From Streptomyces sp. NRRL S-87 (GTDB lineage Bacteria > Actinomycetota > Actinomycetes > Streptomycetales > Streptomycetaceae), in assembly GCF_000719335.1 (NCBI RefSeq), contig NZ_JOGB01000006.1:80708-144707 (forward strand): a stretch of DNA of 64,000 nt, given 5' to 3'. Below are positions 1-10,498 of this stretch, in pieces; position 1 is the stretch's first letter; each line of letters begins with the position of its first letter. Both the position numbers and the translations under genes were made by a program. Below the pieces are notes generated by a model. It did no database searches. It saw only the letters and a program-made list of their open reading frames with translations, and was not told the DNA's origin.

Positions 1-1
1 C

Positions 2-1051
2 GAGGTGGGTGACCGCCGGGTCGTGCTGACCGCACCCGAGTACCCGGGCGGGAGCGCCGACCCGTACCGCTTCGACCTCGACGCCGGTGGCACGCCCCTC
101 GACCTGCCGGACGCCCCCGCTACGCGGCACGTGTCCCTGCCCACTCGGGCGGCGTACCCGGGGATGCCCGCGGACCGCTGGTGGGAGTTCGAGGACGCCA
201 CCGTGAACATGCCCGCGATCGAGGCGGGTCCCGCGGACCTCGCCCGGCTCCTCGTCATGGAGTTCGCCAACGTGTACGGGAACGACCACTGGATCGTGCC
301 GGTCGACCTGGAGGTCGGGAAGCTCCACTGGGTCACCGGACTGAACGTGCTCGACACGTTCGGCGGGAAGCTCGACATCGCGCCCGTCGCGCACCGGCAA
401 CTGGCCCTGTTCCGGCTCAGCGACGCCCGGGACGAGGCCGGCTCCCCAGGCGCCCCGCTGCTGCCGCTGCTGTCACAGGCCCACGCGCGGACCGAGGGCG
501 GGGCCGTGGAAGAGGTGTTGTTCGTCCGCGACGAGATGGCCAACCTCGGCTGGGGCATCGAGCGGGTGGTGCAGAGCGCCACCGGCAGGCCCCGGGCGCG
601 CGCCGACGAGTTCCCGCTCGAAGAGGGGCCCGACCCGGCGCCCGGGCCCGGTGCCGCGCTGGCGTACCGGCTGCTCACCCCGGTGCCGCCGTACTGGGTC
701 CCCCTGGTGCCGGTGCCCCTGGTCCCGGGCCCCGCCGGCGGTGTCGGCGGTGCGGCGCCGGCGGCGCGGGGCGCCGTCCGGTTCCGGCGCGGGGTGGTCC
801 GGCGTACCGCCGGCGGCGGGCAGCCGGGGGCGGTCGGGCGGCTCCTGGAACCCGAGGTGAAACCGGTGTACTTCCGGGACGAGGAGATCCCGCGCGCGGG
901 AGTGACCGTGTCCAGGGTGCCGGTGGCGGTCCGGGACGGGCAGGGGCGGCTGTACCACTGGGTGGGGCGCCGGGTCCGGGCCGGGCGGGGCGAGGCGGCG
1001 AGCGGCCTGGCCTTCGACGCCGCGCTCCCGGCGCAGGGGGGCACGCCGTGA
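2..1051 (+). CDS. Uncharacterised protein, 3' part only (5' end outside window)
   Basis: The frame is open from the first base, so the gene starts upstream and only about 349 C-terminal residues are visible. I do not recognise the family. The visible part has a well-ordered region (about residues 45-140) rich in Trp, Asp and hydrophobics, including WWEFEDATVNMP and MEFANVYGNDHWIVPVDL, then a Pro/Gly/Ala-rich stretch, then another ordered piece with YFRDEEIPRAGVTV and LYHWVGRRV. No membrane segment or signal is visible in the part seen. The stop overlaps the start of the WD40 gene (GTGATGA), so the two are translationally coupled and likely act together. No catalytic motif is evident; an adaptor or structural role is possible but not shown. 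Confidence 0.75.
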   Translation, partial: EVGDRRVVLTAPEYPGGSADPYRFDLDAGGTPLDLPDAPATRHVSLPTRAAYPGMPADRWWEFEDATVNMPAIEAGPADLARLLVMEFANVYGNDHWIVPVDLEVGKLHWVTGLNVLDTFGGKLDIAPVAHRQLALFRLSDARDEAGSPGAPLLPLLSQAHARTEGGAVEEVLFVRDEMANLGWGIERVVQSATGRPRARADEFPLEEGPDPAPGPGAALAYRLLTPVPPYWVPLVPVPLVPGPAGGVGGAAPAARGAVRFRRGVVRRTAGGGQPGAVGRLLEPEVKPVYFRDEEIPRAGVTVSRVPVAVRDGQGRLYHWVGRRVRAGRGEAASGLAFDAALPAQGGTP

Positions 1052-2010
1052 TGACGTCGCGGTGGGTCACGTGCGCACTGGCGCTGACGCGTGACGGCGC
1101 CGAGGTCGTCGGAGCGGACATCACCGGCCGCGCGCACCGCTGGGACCGGGTCGAAGGCACCGCGCCGGCCCCGCCGTTCCCCGCGCACGCGCGCACGGTC
1201 TGGTCGCTGCTGCTGACGCCGGACGACAGTGAGATCATCACGGCCGGCAGCGACGGCACGGTGCGCCGCTGGCGACGGGTGGACGGTGCCCAGGCGGCCG
1301 ATCCGTTCACCGCGCACGCCGACTGGATCCGGGCGCTGGCCCTGACCTCCGACGGTTCCGAGCTCGTCACCGCCGCGGAGGACGGTACGGTCCGCCGCTG
1401 GAGCCTTCCCGACGGGAGTCCGCGCGGCGCCGCGCTGACCGCGCACGGCGGACCGGTGCGGGCGCTCGCCCTCACCCCCGACGACGGCGAGTTGGTCACC
1501 GCGGGCGGCGACGGCACGGTACGCCGCTGGGACCGCGAGAGCGGCGCACCGATCGGCGATCCCCTCCTCGGTCACGCCGGCGCCGTGCTCACCGTCGCGG
1601 TCACCCCCGACGGGGCGGAGATCGTCACCGGCGGCCGGGACGGCACGGTACGCCGCTGGGACCGGCACAGCGGACGGCCGCTCCTCGAACCCCTCCGCGC
1701 CGGATCCGGCGTCGCCGCGCTCGTCCTCACCACCGACGGGGAGGTCATCGCCGGTTCGTACGACGGGGTGCTGCGTCGCTGGGACCGGTCGACGGGGCAC
1801 CCGCTGGGCGAAACGCCCACGCCGCACGCCGCGGTGTGGGTGTGCGCCCTGACGCCCGACGAACGGGAACTGCTCACGGCCGGCCCGGGGGCCCCGGTCG
1901 TCCGGCGCTGGACCCGTGGGGGGCAGGAGGTGGGCCTGGTCCCGGTGCGCTCGGCGACCTGGATCGACACCGCGCCCCGGTTGGAGATCCACGGCCCCAC
2001 CCCGTTCTGA
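1051..2010 (+). CDS. WD40-repeat beta-propeller protein (seven blades)
   Basis: A 319-residue protein made almost entirely of WD40-type repeats. I count seven blades of about 43 residues, each with a TPD/TSDG turn, a V/I-x-TAG-x-DGTVRRW strand pair and a terminal RRW in place of the usual WD. Seven blades is the number needed for a closed propeller. WD40 propellers are scaffolds for protein-protein contacts, not enzymes. There is no signal peptide or fused kinase/caspase domain, which WD40 proteins of actinomycetes often have. Start: ATG at 1051; an in-frame GTG at 1048 overlaps the upstream stop as GTGA and is an equally good choice. It is probably the scaffold of the island formed with the proteins on either side. 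Confidence 0.85.
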   Translation: MTSRWVTCALALTRDGAEVVGADITGRAHRWDRVEGTAPAPPFPAHARTVWSLLLTPDDSEIITAGSDGTVRRWRRVDGAQAADPFTAHADWIRALALTSDGSELVTAAEDGTVRRWSLPDGSPRGAALTAHGGPVRALALTPDDGELVTAGGDGTVRRWDRESGAPIGDPLLGHAGAVLTVAVTPDGAEIVTGGRDGTVRRWDRHSGRPLLEPLRAGSGVAALVLTTDGEVIAGSYDGVLRRWDRSTGHPLGETPTPHAAVWVCALTPDERELLTAGPGAPVVRRWTRGGQEVGLVPVRSATWIDTAPRLEIHGPTPF

Positions 2011-2038
2011 CGGGTCGTGACCGCGGTGTCCCCGCGGC

Positions 2039-2066
2039 GCCCCCGCGCCCCGCCGGGCGCGGGGGC
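2039..2066 (+). terminator. GC-rich hairpin after the WD40 gene
   Basis: Perfect 12-bp inverted repeat (2039-2050 against 2055-2066, arm GCCCCCGCGCCC) with a 4-base loop, 28 bases after the WD40 stop. There is no U tract, as is usual in Streptomyces. It separates the first two genes from the peptidoglycan-binding gene. Confidence 0.55.
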
Positions 2067-2203
2067 ACGTGGGCGGGGGTGCGGCGACGGCCTGCTCGGG
2101 ACGAGGTGAGGAGCCACTCGGGGCGAGGTACGGTGGTCGTGAACGGTCCAGCCGGGGCCCGGCCGAGTTCGGCCGGCGTGCCCCCTTCCGACCGGATGTG
2201 GCG

Positions 2204-4969
2204 ATGCCCGACATCGAGATCGACACCTCGCGGCTCACCTTCCGCTCCTTCACCGTCCCGGAGGCCGCGACGGGCTCCGTGGACGGTTCGACCACCCCGC
2301 CCCCGACGGTCTCGCTGCCCGTGGCGGGCGGCTACCACCTCAAGCAGGGCACCGGTCCCCCGTCGGACTTCGTGTTCGAGGTGACGGCCGACGGAACGGT
2401 CGACTTCGACGCCTCCTTCGACGCGTTCGTCCTCGGACGCGGCGGGCGCCGACTGACCGTACGCGGGCTCCCGGTGCGGCTGGACGCCACGGCCCTGGAC
2501 CAGGACCTGCTCCTGCGGACCGGCGGGTTCGACGACGGGCCGACCCTGGTGTCCGGCAGCCCCCATGACCTCCTTCTGCTGCCACGGCCCGGCTACCGCC
2601 TCGACGGCGGGGCGGGCAGGCTCGACTTCGCCGTGGGGACCGACGGCGTGGTGCGGTTGGGCCCGGAGGCGGAGGGCTGGGCCGCGGCCGGGGACGGTTC
2701 GCTGACGGTGAGGGGTCGGACGGTCCGCATCGACGGCCGGGAGCTGCTCCACGACCTGCTGCCCACCGGAATCAGGGGGAGCGTGTTCCTCTCCAGGGAC
2801 GCGGTCCACACGCGTACCGTGCTCCCGGGTGCGGGGTACGGCTTCCAGCCGGGGGCGGGAGTCGTGGCCGACCTGTCCTTCGGGGTCACCGGGGACGGCG
2901 AGGTGACCCTGGACCCGGAGTACGCCGGGTTCGCCTCCGCCGAAGGGGACACCCTGCGGGTGTGGGGGCGGGACGTCCGCATCGACGGCACGTCGCTCGA
3001 CCACGTCCTGGTGCCGACCGGACTGCGGGGAAACGCCGTCACGTCCCTGCCACGGGAGTCGGTCAACACGATCAGGGTGGTCCCGACGCTCCCGGGGTAC
3101 GGTTACGGCTTCCAGCCGGGGTCCGGAGTCGTGGCCGACCTGTTCTACGGCGTCACCCGGGACGGCGGCCTGGCCCTCGATCCGAAGTACGCCGGATTCG
3201 CCTCCGTCGAGGGCAACGAACTCACCGTCCGCGGGCGGACGATCCGCATCGACGGCACCGCCCTGTCCCACGACCTCGCACCCGACGGCATGAACCGCAC
3301 GGAGACCCTCTGGCTGTCCCGCACCACGGTGAACGAGGTGACGGCCCTCCCCACGCTGCCGAGGTACCGGTACACCCTGCGCCCGGCGCCGAACGTCACG
3401 CCCGACCTGGCGTTCGGGGTCACCCGTGACGGGGACGTGAGCCTCGATCCCGCCTACGAGGGGTTCGCGTCGGCCGACGGGGACACCCTCGTCCTGACGG
3501 GCTACCCCGTCGTGATCGACGCCACCGCGGCGGACAGCGATCTCGTCGGCCTCACCAACATGGAGAACGGCACGAAGCCCCGGCCCTCGAACCCACGGGA
3601 GATCGCGGCGGTGCTGCTGCCCGGCAAGGGCTACCTCCCCCGCACCACGAAGGGCGTCTTCACCTCGCCCTTCGACGTCGAGCGGGACGGCACCCTCACC
3701 GTCGCCTGGAACACCGTCGGCCGCTACGTCGTGACACCCGCCGTGCGCTCCGACGCGGCCGACGGAGGGAGCGGGGTGACGTGCAGCGCGACCGTACGGG
3801 CCCTGGGAGCGGACCGGGACGTGCCCGAGGGGACGCTGACGTTCGCCACCGCGACCACCACCCTGGGCAGCGCCGAGGTCGACCCGCAGGGGCGGGCCCG
3901 GGTGAGCACCACGGCGCTGCCGCCCGGGATCCACGACATCGCCGTCACCTACCAGGGCGGCGCCGACTACGGGCCCAGCTCGACCGGGCTGCGCCACCGC
4001 CAGTTCCCGGCGTCCGTCGACCCGGCGACCGACCCCGCCCCCGACCCGGCCCAGCCGGTCCTCCTGGACTGGGCCGAACTGCCCGTACTGGCCCGGATGG
4101 CCGACCCGCACGAGGTCGACGGCCGGGTCAAGCTCGCCCAGGCGCTGCTGAACGCGGCCGGAGCCGCCCAGCCGCCGCTCGTCGTCGACGGCAACTTCGG
4201 CGATCTGACGCAGGCGGCGGTGCTGGCCTTCCAGGCGGGCCGACCGCTCCCGCCGACCGGCACGATCACCACACCCGACTGGTTCGCACTCGCGCTCGCG
4301 GCGCCCCGCCCGCTGCTGGAACCCGGTCCCCGCACACCGGAGATGACCGGCCCGCCGGTGGCCCGCGTCCAGCAGTCCCTCAACCGCTCCGCCGGGGTGC
4401 CCGCGCTCGATGTCGACGCCCGGTTCGGTCCGGCGACCGCCGAGGGGGTACGGGCCTTCCAGACGCGGCACGGCCTCGCCGTGACGGGGACGGTGACACC
4501 GGAGACCTGGGCCGCGCTGGCGGGAGGACCGCCGACGACCGTGCCGACCGCGTCCATGCGCCTGACCTTCTCCTACGACAGCGCGGACTGGGCGGCGGGC
4601 GGGCCGCCGGTGCGGCTCACGACCGTCGCCGCGAAGGTGGCCGTGACGGCTCCGCCCCCCGACGGCCCCGACGGCCCCGACGACCCGCCCGAGGGCACGA
4701 GCGGCTTCTGGTACGAGGTGCGCGACGCGCGGGGTGCGGTCCGCTACCGGCGCGCCCTGCACCAGCCGATCGCCCTGCGCCGGGAGGTGCCCTCCGGTGC
4801 CGAGACCCCGGGGCTGTCCAGCTTCCCCCTGGACGCACCGCGGGGCACCTTCGAACTGCTGGTGCCGCTCTACGCGGTACCCGGGACGCTGGTCCTCTTC
4901 AGCAGTCCGCTCGACGCGGCCCGTGCGGACGAGGCGGCCGTCGTCATCGGCACGTTCCCGCTCGCCTGA
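2204..4969 (+). CDS. Large repeat protein with Ig-like and two peptidoglycan-binding domains
   Basis: A 921-residue protein. Residues about 38-470 consist of five tandem units of about 88 residues, the later ones (from about residue 207) clearly alike, with G-Y-x-F-Q-P-G, FGVTxDGxVxLDPxYxGFAS and VRIDGTxLxHDL core motifs, plus half of a sixth. A bacterial Ig-like domain follows (about 509-600), then two PG_binding_1 modules (about 634-700 and 719-776; core VDGNFGDLTQAAVLAFQ and VDARFGPATAEGVRAFQ), and a beta-rich C-terminal domain. The PG_binding_1 fold binds cell-wall glycan or peptide in many hydrolases. No Sec or Tat signal is visible even though the cargo looks extracellular. ATG at 2204 was chosen because it begins the ordered sequence; a GTG lies two codons earlier and no strong ribosome-binding site marks either. 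The M64 gene follows after 16 bases. Confidence 0.85.
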   Translation: MPDIEIDTSRLTFRSFTVPEAATGSVDGSTTPPPTVSLPVAGGYHLKQGTGPPSDFVFEVTADGTVDFDASFDAFVLGRGGRRLTVRGLPVRLDATALDQDLLLRTGGFDDGPTLVSGSPHDLLLLPRPGYRLDGGAGRLDFAVGTDGVVRLGPEAEGWAAAGDGSLTVRGRTVRIDGRELLHDLLPTGIRGSVFLSRDAVHTRTVLPGAGYGFQPGAGVVADLSFGVTGDGEVTLDPEYAGFASAEGDTLRVWGRDVRIDGTSLDHVLVPTGLRGNAVTSLPRESVNTIRVVPTLPGYGYGFQPGSGVVADLFYGVTRDGGLALDPKYAGFASVEGNELTVRGRTIRIDGTALSHDLAPDGMNRTETLWLSRTTVNEVTALPTLPRYRYTLRPAPNVTPDLAFGVTRDGDVSLDPAYEGFASADGDTLVLTGYPVVIDATAADSDLVGLTNMENGTKPRPSNPREIAAVLLPGKGYLPRTTKGVFTSPFDVERDGTLTVAWNTVGRYVVTPAVRSDAADGGSGVTCSATVRALGADRDVPEGTLTFATATTTLGSAEVDPQGRARVSTTALPPGIHDIAVTYQGGADYGPSSTGLRHRQFPASVDPATDPAPDPAQPVLLDWAELPVLARMADPHEVDGRVKLAQALLNAAGAAQPPLVVDGNFGDLTQAAVLAFQAGRPLPPTGTITTPDWFALALAAPRPLLEPGPRTPEMTGPPVARVQQSLNRSAGVPALDVDARFGPATAEGVRAFQTRHGLAVTGTVTPETWAALAGGPPTTVPTASMRLTFSYDSADWAAGGPPVRLTTVAAKVAVTAPPPDGPDGPDDPPEGTSGFWYEVRDARGAVRYRRALHQPIALRREVPSGAETPGLSSFPLDAPRGTFELLVPLYAVPGTLVLFSSPLDAARADEAAVVIGTFPLA

Positions 4970-4985
4970 CGCCCCGGAGGTACGG

Positions 4986-6860
4986 ATGAACACCGTGCAG
5001 TTCGTCGTGGGAGGGCCGTCGACCGTGAGGAGCGGCTGGACCGTCGCCGTCGTCTCGGAGGGGTACACCCAGGCCGAGCTGAACGCCGGCGTGTTCGACA
5101 TCGACGCGGTCACGTTCGTCATCGAGCTCCTGTCCACCGTGCCGTTCAGCGATCGCGGCCTCCGTCCCCTGATCAACGTCGTACAGGTGAGCGTGCCCTC
5201 GACGAACACCGGCAACAAGATCAAGCTGCTCAGGCCGGCCCCCGACCACTCGGAGTTCGGCACGATGTTCGGTGCCCTGTTCGGCCGCGACATCTACGAG
5301 AACCCGGTGACCGGCGCGAAGGAGCAGATCGAGCGGAGCCTGTGGGGCGACGGCAAGGCGGTGCAGGACTTCGTGCGGGCCCGGCCGGGCCTGGACGGGG
5401 TGAACAACTTCCTGGTCATCGTCAACAACACGGAGCTCGACGGCGGCTCGGCGCACGAGGGCGTCGGCTGGACCACCAAACGCGATCGCGACTGGGCGCA
5501 GGTGGCCGTCCACGAGCTGGGGCACCAGGCATTCGTCCTGGAGGACGAGTACCAGTACGACCATCACGAGCTGACGGATCCCCCTCGCCGCCACAGCAGC
5601 ACCGAGCCCACACAGCGCAACGTCACCACCCGCACCGACGTGCGGACGATGAAGTGGGCGGACGACCTCACGCTCGCGCAGACCCAGGTCCCCTCGACCG
5701 TGGTGACCGCCCCCTGTACCCGCGACCACCGGGTCAGGCAGGACGGGCCACCGATCCCGGCCGGTGCCGTGGGCGCCTTCGAGGGGGCCGCCCACTACGA
5801 CTGCGGCATCTACCGGCCCTCGCTGACCTGCAAGATGAGGCATCACCGAGACCCCTTCTGCCGCGTCTGCGAGCGGATCGTCCGCGTCGACCTCGGCCAC
5901 CTGATGGTCACGCAGGGAGGCGGGGCGACGGCGCCGGCGGGTGAGTGGACGCACGTGCAGAACTTCATGGTGGGGCCGCGTGCCCGCCTGCTCTCGTACC
6001 ACATGACCACCGGCGCGTACGCGATCTCGAGGCCCGAGCGGTACTACCTGGACCCCGCCCGGCGGCCGGACGGCACACCGGCCCTCGACCCGGCGCATCC
6101 CGCCGCGGGCACCGGGACGATCGGGTCGGGCTGGACGTGGCTCGTCCCGTTCGAGTCGAACGGGTCGCTGAACTACCTGGCGTACCAGTCGGGTTCCGGA
6201 CGCACGGCGCTCTTCCGGACGAGCGCGGCCCGGGACGCGCTGGCCCCTGCCTGGGAAGGGCCTCCCGGCGGCCCGTTCCACTCGCACGTCGTCACAACCC
6301 TCCTGGACGGGGCCCCGCACTTCGTCGGCTACGACACCTTCACCGGGGAGGCGTCGCTGTACCGCATCGACGACCCCGCCGCGGAACCCGTGTTCGTCCG
6401 GACCATGCAGTGGGGCGCGGGGCACACCGCGGTGGTGACCGTGCCGGCGGACGGCGACGCGTACGTGGTGACGTACCGTCTGCAGAGCGGCGAAGTGATG
6501 ATCAGGCGCCTGACGCCCGCCGGCTTCACGATGGCCTTCGCCTCGCCGTCGCGCTTCTGGCAGACGAACGTCACCCACCTCGCGCTGCTGGACTGCGGCG
6601 GTCGTCCGTACCTCGTCCGCTACTCCGACCTCGTGAAGGCCGGGTCCGTCGTCCACATGAGGACGGGAGGCAGCGGCCTCGACTTCGTCTGCAACCTGAC
6701 CTTTCCGCCCGAGGCCGCCGCGCTGTCCCTGTTCGGCGTGGGCGCGCCGGCGCTCGGCAGGACGAGGATCCCGGAGCCGGGAGACCTGTTGGGCGACGAC
6801 TTCTTCTTCTACGACGCCGAGCACCGGACGCTGCGGGTCGATCCGTTGACCGTCCACTGA
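4986..6860 (+). CDS. M64-family zinc metallopeptidase
   Basis: A 624-residue protein. The peptidase M64 (IgA-peptidase type) domain fills about residues 10-390. The zinc site is HELGH at 176-180 (His176, Glu177, His180), followed by FVLEDEY, the extended motif of the family. The early SEGYT is also an M64 hallmark. After about residue 400 comes a beta-propeller-like region of unknown role. M64 enzymes are usually exported, but this one starts directly with a mature-looking sequence and has no signal peptide. Start ATG 4986 has a GGAGG five bases upstream. It lies 16 bases after the peptidoglycan-binding gene and is probably cotranscribed, which pairs a wall-binding protein with a peptidase. 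Confidence 0.9.
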   Translation: MNTVQFVVGGPSTVRSGWTVAVVSEGYTQAELNAGVFDIDAVTFVIELLSTVPFSDRGLRPLINVVQVSVPSTNTGNKIKLLRPAPDHSEFGTMFGALFGRDIYENPVTGAKEQIERSLWGDGKAVQDFVRARPGLDGVNNFLVIVNNTELDGGSAHEGVGWTTKRDRDWAQVAVHELGHQAFVLEDEYQYDHHELTDPPRRHSSTEPTQRNVTTRTDVRTMKWADDLTLAQTQVPSTVVTAPCTRDHRVRQDGPPIPAGAVGAFEGAAHYDCGIYRPSLTCKMRHHRDPFCRVCERIVRVDLGHLMVTQGGGATAPAGEWTHVQNFMVGPRARLLSYHMTTGAYAISRPERYYLDPARRPDGTPALDPAHPAAGTGTIGSGWTWLVPFESNGSLNYLAYQSGSGRTALFRTSAARDALAPAWEGPPGGPFHSHVVTTLLDGAPHFVGYDTFTGEASLYRIDDPAAEPVFVRTMQWGAGHTAVVTVPADGDAYVVTYRLQSGEVMIRRLTPAGFTMAFASPSRFWQTNVTHLALLDCGGRPYLVRYSDLVKAGSVVHMRTGGSGLDFVCNLTFPPEAAALSLFGVGAPALGRTRIPEPGDLLGDDFFFYDAEHRTLRVDPLTVH

Positions 6861-6990
6861 CCCCGCGGGGAAACGGGAGAACCGGTCGTCGTACGGGCCG
6901 GCGGGTACGTGCACGACGCGCGACTCCCCGTTCGCCGTCGGCCAGGACGGTCGACAGTGCCCCGAGTCGACGGCGGGCGGGCGGCGACGG

Positions 6991-9213
<2,223 letters not shown>

Positions 9214-9233
9214 TCAACCCCGAGGAAACCCAC

Positions 9234-9575
9234 ATGACCGATCTCGACCCGCTGCGGGCAAGCCTTGCGTCAGGTGAGCACGAGTTCGCCGACACCCTGG
9301 CCTTCGTCGCCGCGCACTACGCGTACCAGCCGCGGGCGTTCCGCAACGGGGAGCTGGAGAACGCCGCGGGCGAGAACGAGGGGTCGTGCAAGACGCTGGG
9401 GCTGGCCCTGCTGGAAGGGCTGAGCGACCAGGAGGCGCTGCTGGCGTTCGGTGAGCACTACCGCAGTGTGCTGGCCACGCCGGACGGCACCGATCACGGC
9501 AACATCCGCAACCTCATGGCCCACGGCCTGGCCGGGGTGAGCTTCACCGGGCAGCCGCTGACGCGCAGGAGCTGA
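9234..9575 (+). CDS. HopJ-type effector family protein
   Basis: A 113-residue acidic protein with the features of the HopJ type III effector family: FADTLAFVAAHYAYQPRAFRNGEL near the N-terminus and CKTLGLALLEGLS and HGNIRNLMAHG later. The family name comes from a Pseudomonas syringae effector, but members are widespread in bacteria with no type III system, as here, so a role in host interaction should not be assumed. Function is unknown. ATG 9234 has GAGGA at the right distance. It is monocistronic between convergent and divergent neighbours. Confidence 0.8.
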   Translation: MTDLDPLRASLASGEHEFADTLAFVAAHYAYQPRAFRNGELENAAGENEGSCKTLGLALLEGLSDQEALLAFGEHYRSVLATPDGTDHGNIRNLMAHGLAGVSFTGQPLTRRS

Positions 9576-9663
9576 ACGGCGCCGGCACCGGCGGCGGGGT
9601 GGGCCGCCGCTCCCCCCGACCGGTTTCGGGCTGCGGTGCCGCGAGGTCAGGGACCCGGCCGGG

Positions 9664-10389
9664 TCAGAGCTCCGTGTCCGTCTCCTCGGCCAGTGTCCGC
9701 AGGAGCCGGTCCTGGAACGCCTCGTCGTGCACGGCGGGGTGCGGCTCACGGCGCCGCTGGTGGTACCAGTACCCGCCGCTCGTCAGGGCCGGCGCGTCAT
9801 CGGCGACGGCGAGCCATTCCTGGGTGCGGTGCCCGAGGTCGAGGTCGTCCGGCGCGTGCGGTCCTCCCATCCTGGTCGGCACCCAGCCGGGGTCCACCGC
9901 GTTGCTCAGCACGTGCGGGCGCAACCGGGCCACGGCGGCTGCGAGCGCCGTGACGAACAGCTTGCTGGCGGCGTACGAACCGGCGCTCGTGCCCTCCCAG
10001 TCGACCCCGTCGAGACGGGGACGCCCGCCGAAGTGGGAGCCGCTGCTGAGGTACACGAGCCGGCCGGGGGTGGGCAGGAGGGCCGTGAGCAGGTACGGCG
10101 CGACGACGTTGACCGGTATGACGGCCGGCCCCCGGTAGACGCCGGCGTTGTGGATGACCGCGTCGAGCGGGGGTCCGTCGTTCAGCTCGGCCGCGATGGT
10201 CCGTACGGCGGCGCGTTCGGTGAGGTCGCCGACGACGAGGTCCGCCCCGCGGTCCACCAGCTCCCGGAGGGCCTGCGCGCGCTGCCGGTTGCGGGCGTGC
10301 GCCACGACCTCGTGTCCTCGGGCCAGCAGCGCCTGCGCCGCGGCCCGCCCGAGACCGTCCGCGGAGCCGGTCACCAGGATCCGGCTCAT
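9664..10389 (-). CDS. Short-chain dehydrogenase/reductase
   Basis: A 241-residue Rossmann-fold oxidoreductase. The NAD(P) motif TGSADGLG is near the N-terminus, NAG appears as HNAGVY, the catalytic serine lies in YLSSGSHFGG, and the catalytic Tyr-Lys pair is in SYAASK. The form TGSxDGLG and the lysine-containing region resemble the atypical, retinol-dehydrogenase/WW-oxidoreductase-like branch. Substrate is unknown. It is slightly short at the C-terminus for a classical SDR but contains the full catalytic core. Confidence 0.88.
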   Translation of the reverse strand: MSRILVTGSADGLGRAAAQALLARGHEVVAHARNRQRAQALRELVDRGADLVVGDLTERAAVRTIAAELNDGPPLDAVIHNAGVYRGPAVIPVNVVAPYLLTALLPTPGRLVYLSSGSHFGGRPRLDGVDWEGTSAGSYAASKLFVTALAAAVARLRPHVLSNAVDPGWVPTRMGGPHAPDDLDLGHRTQEWLAVADDAPALTSGGYWYHQRRREPHPAVHDEAFQDRLLRTLAEETDTEL

Positions 10390-10498
10390 GCCCGTCTCCT
10401 TCCGTCCGGGACCCCAGCCTCGGAGTGGCCGCGGTCCGCGGCAAGCGGTGCTGCTCCGACCGGCCCCGCGGCGGGCGGGAAGGTCCGCCCGGGCGGCT

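Noticed and set aside
1874..5293. Very long open frame on the minus strand (over 1100 codons) opposite the PG-binding gene
   Set aside because: It mirrors the GC-biased third positions of the plus-strand genes, has no recognisable domain, and is rich in Arg, Gly and Pro in runs. Treated as an antisense shadow.
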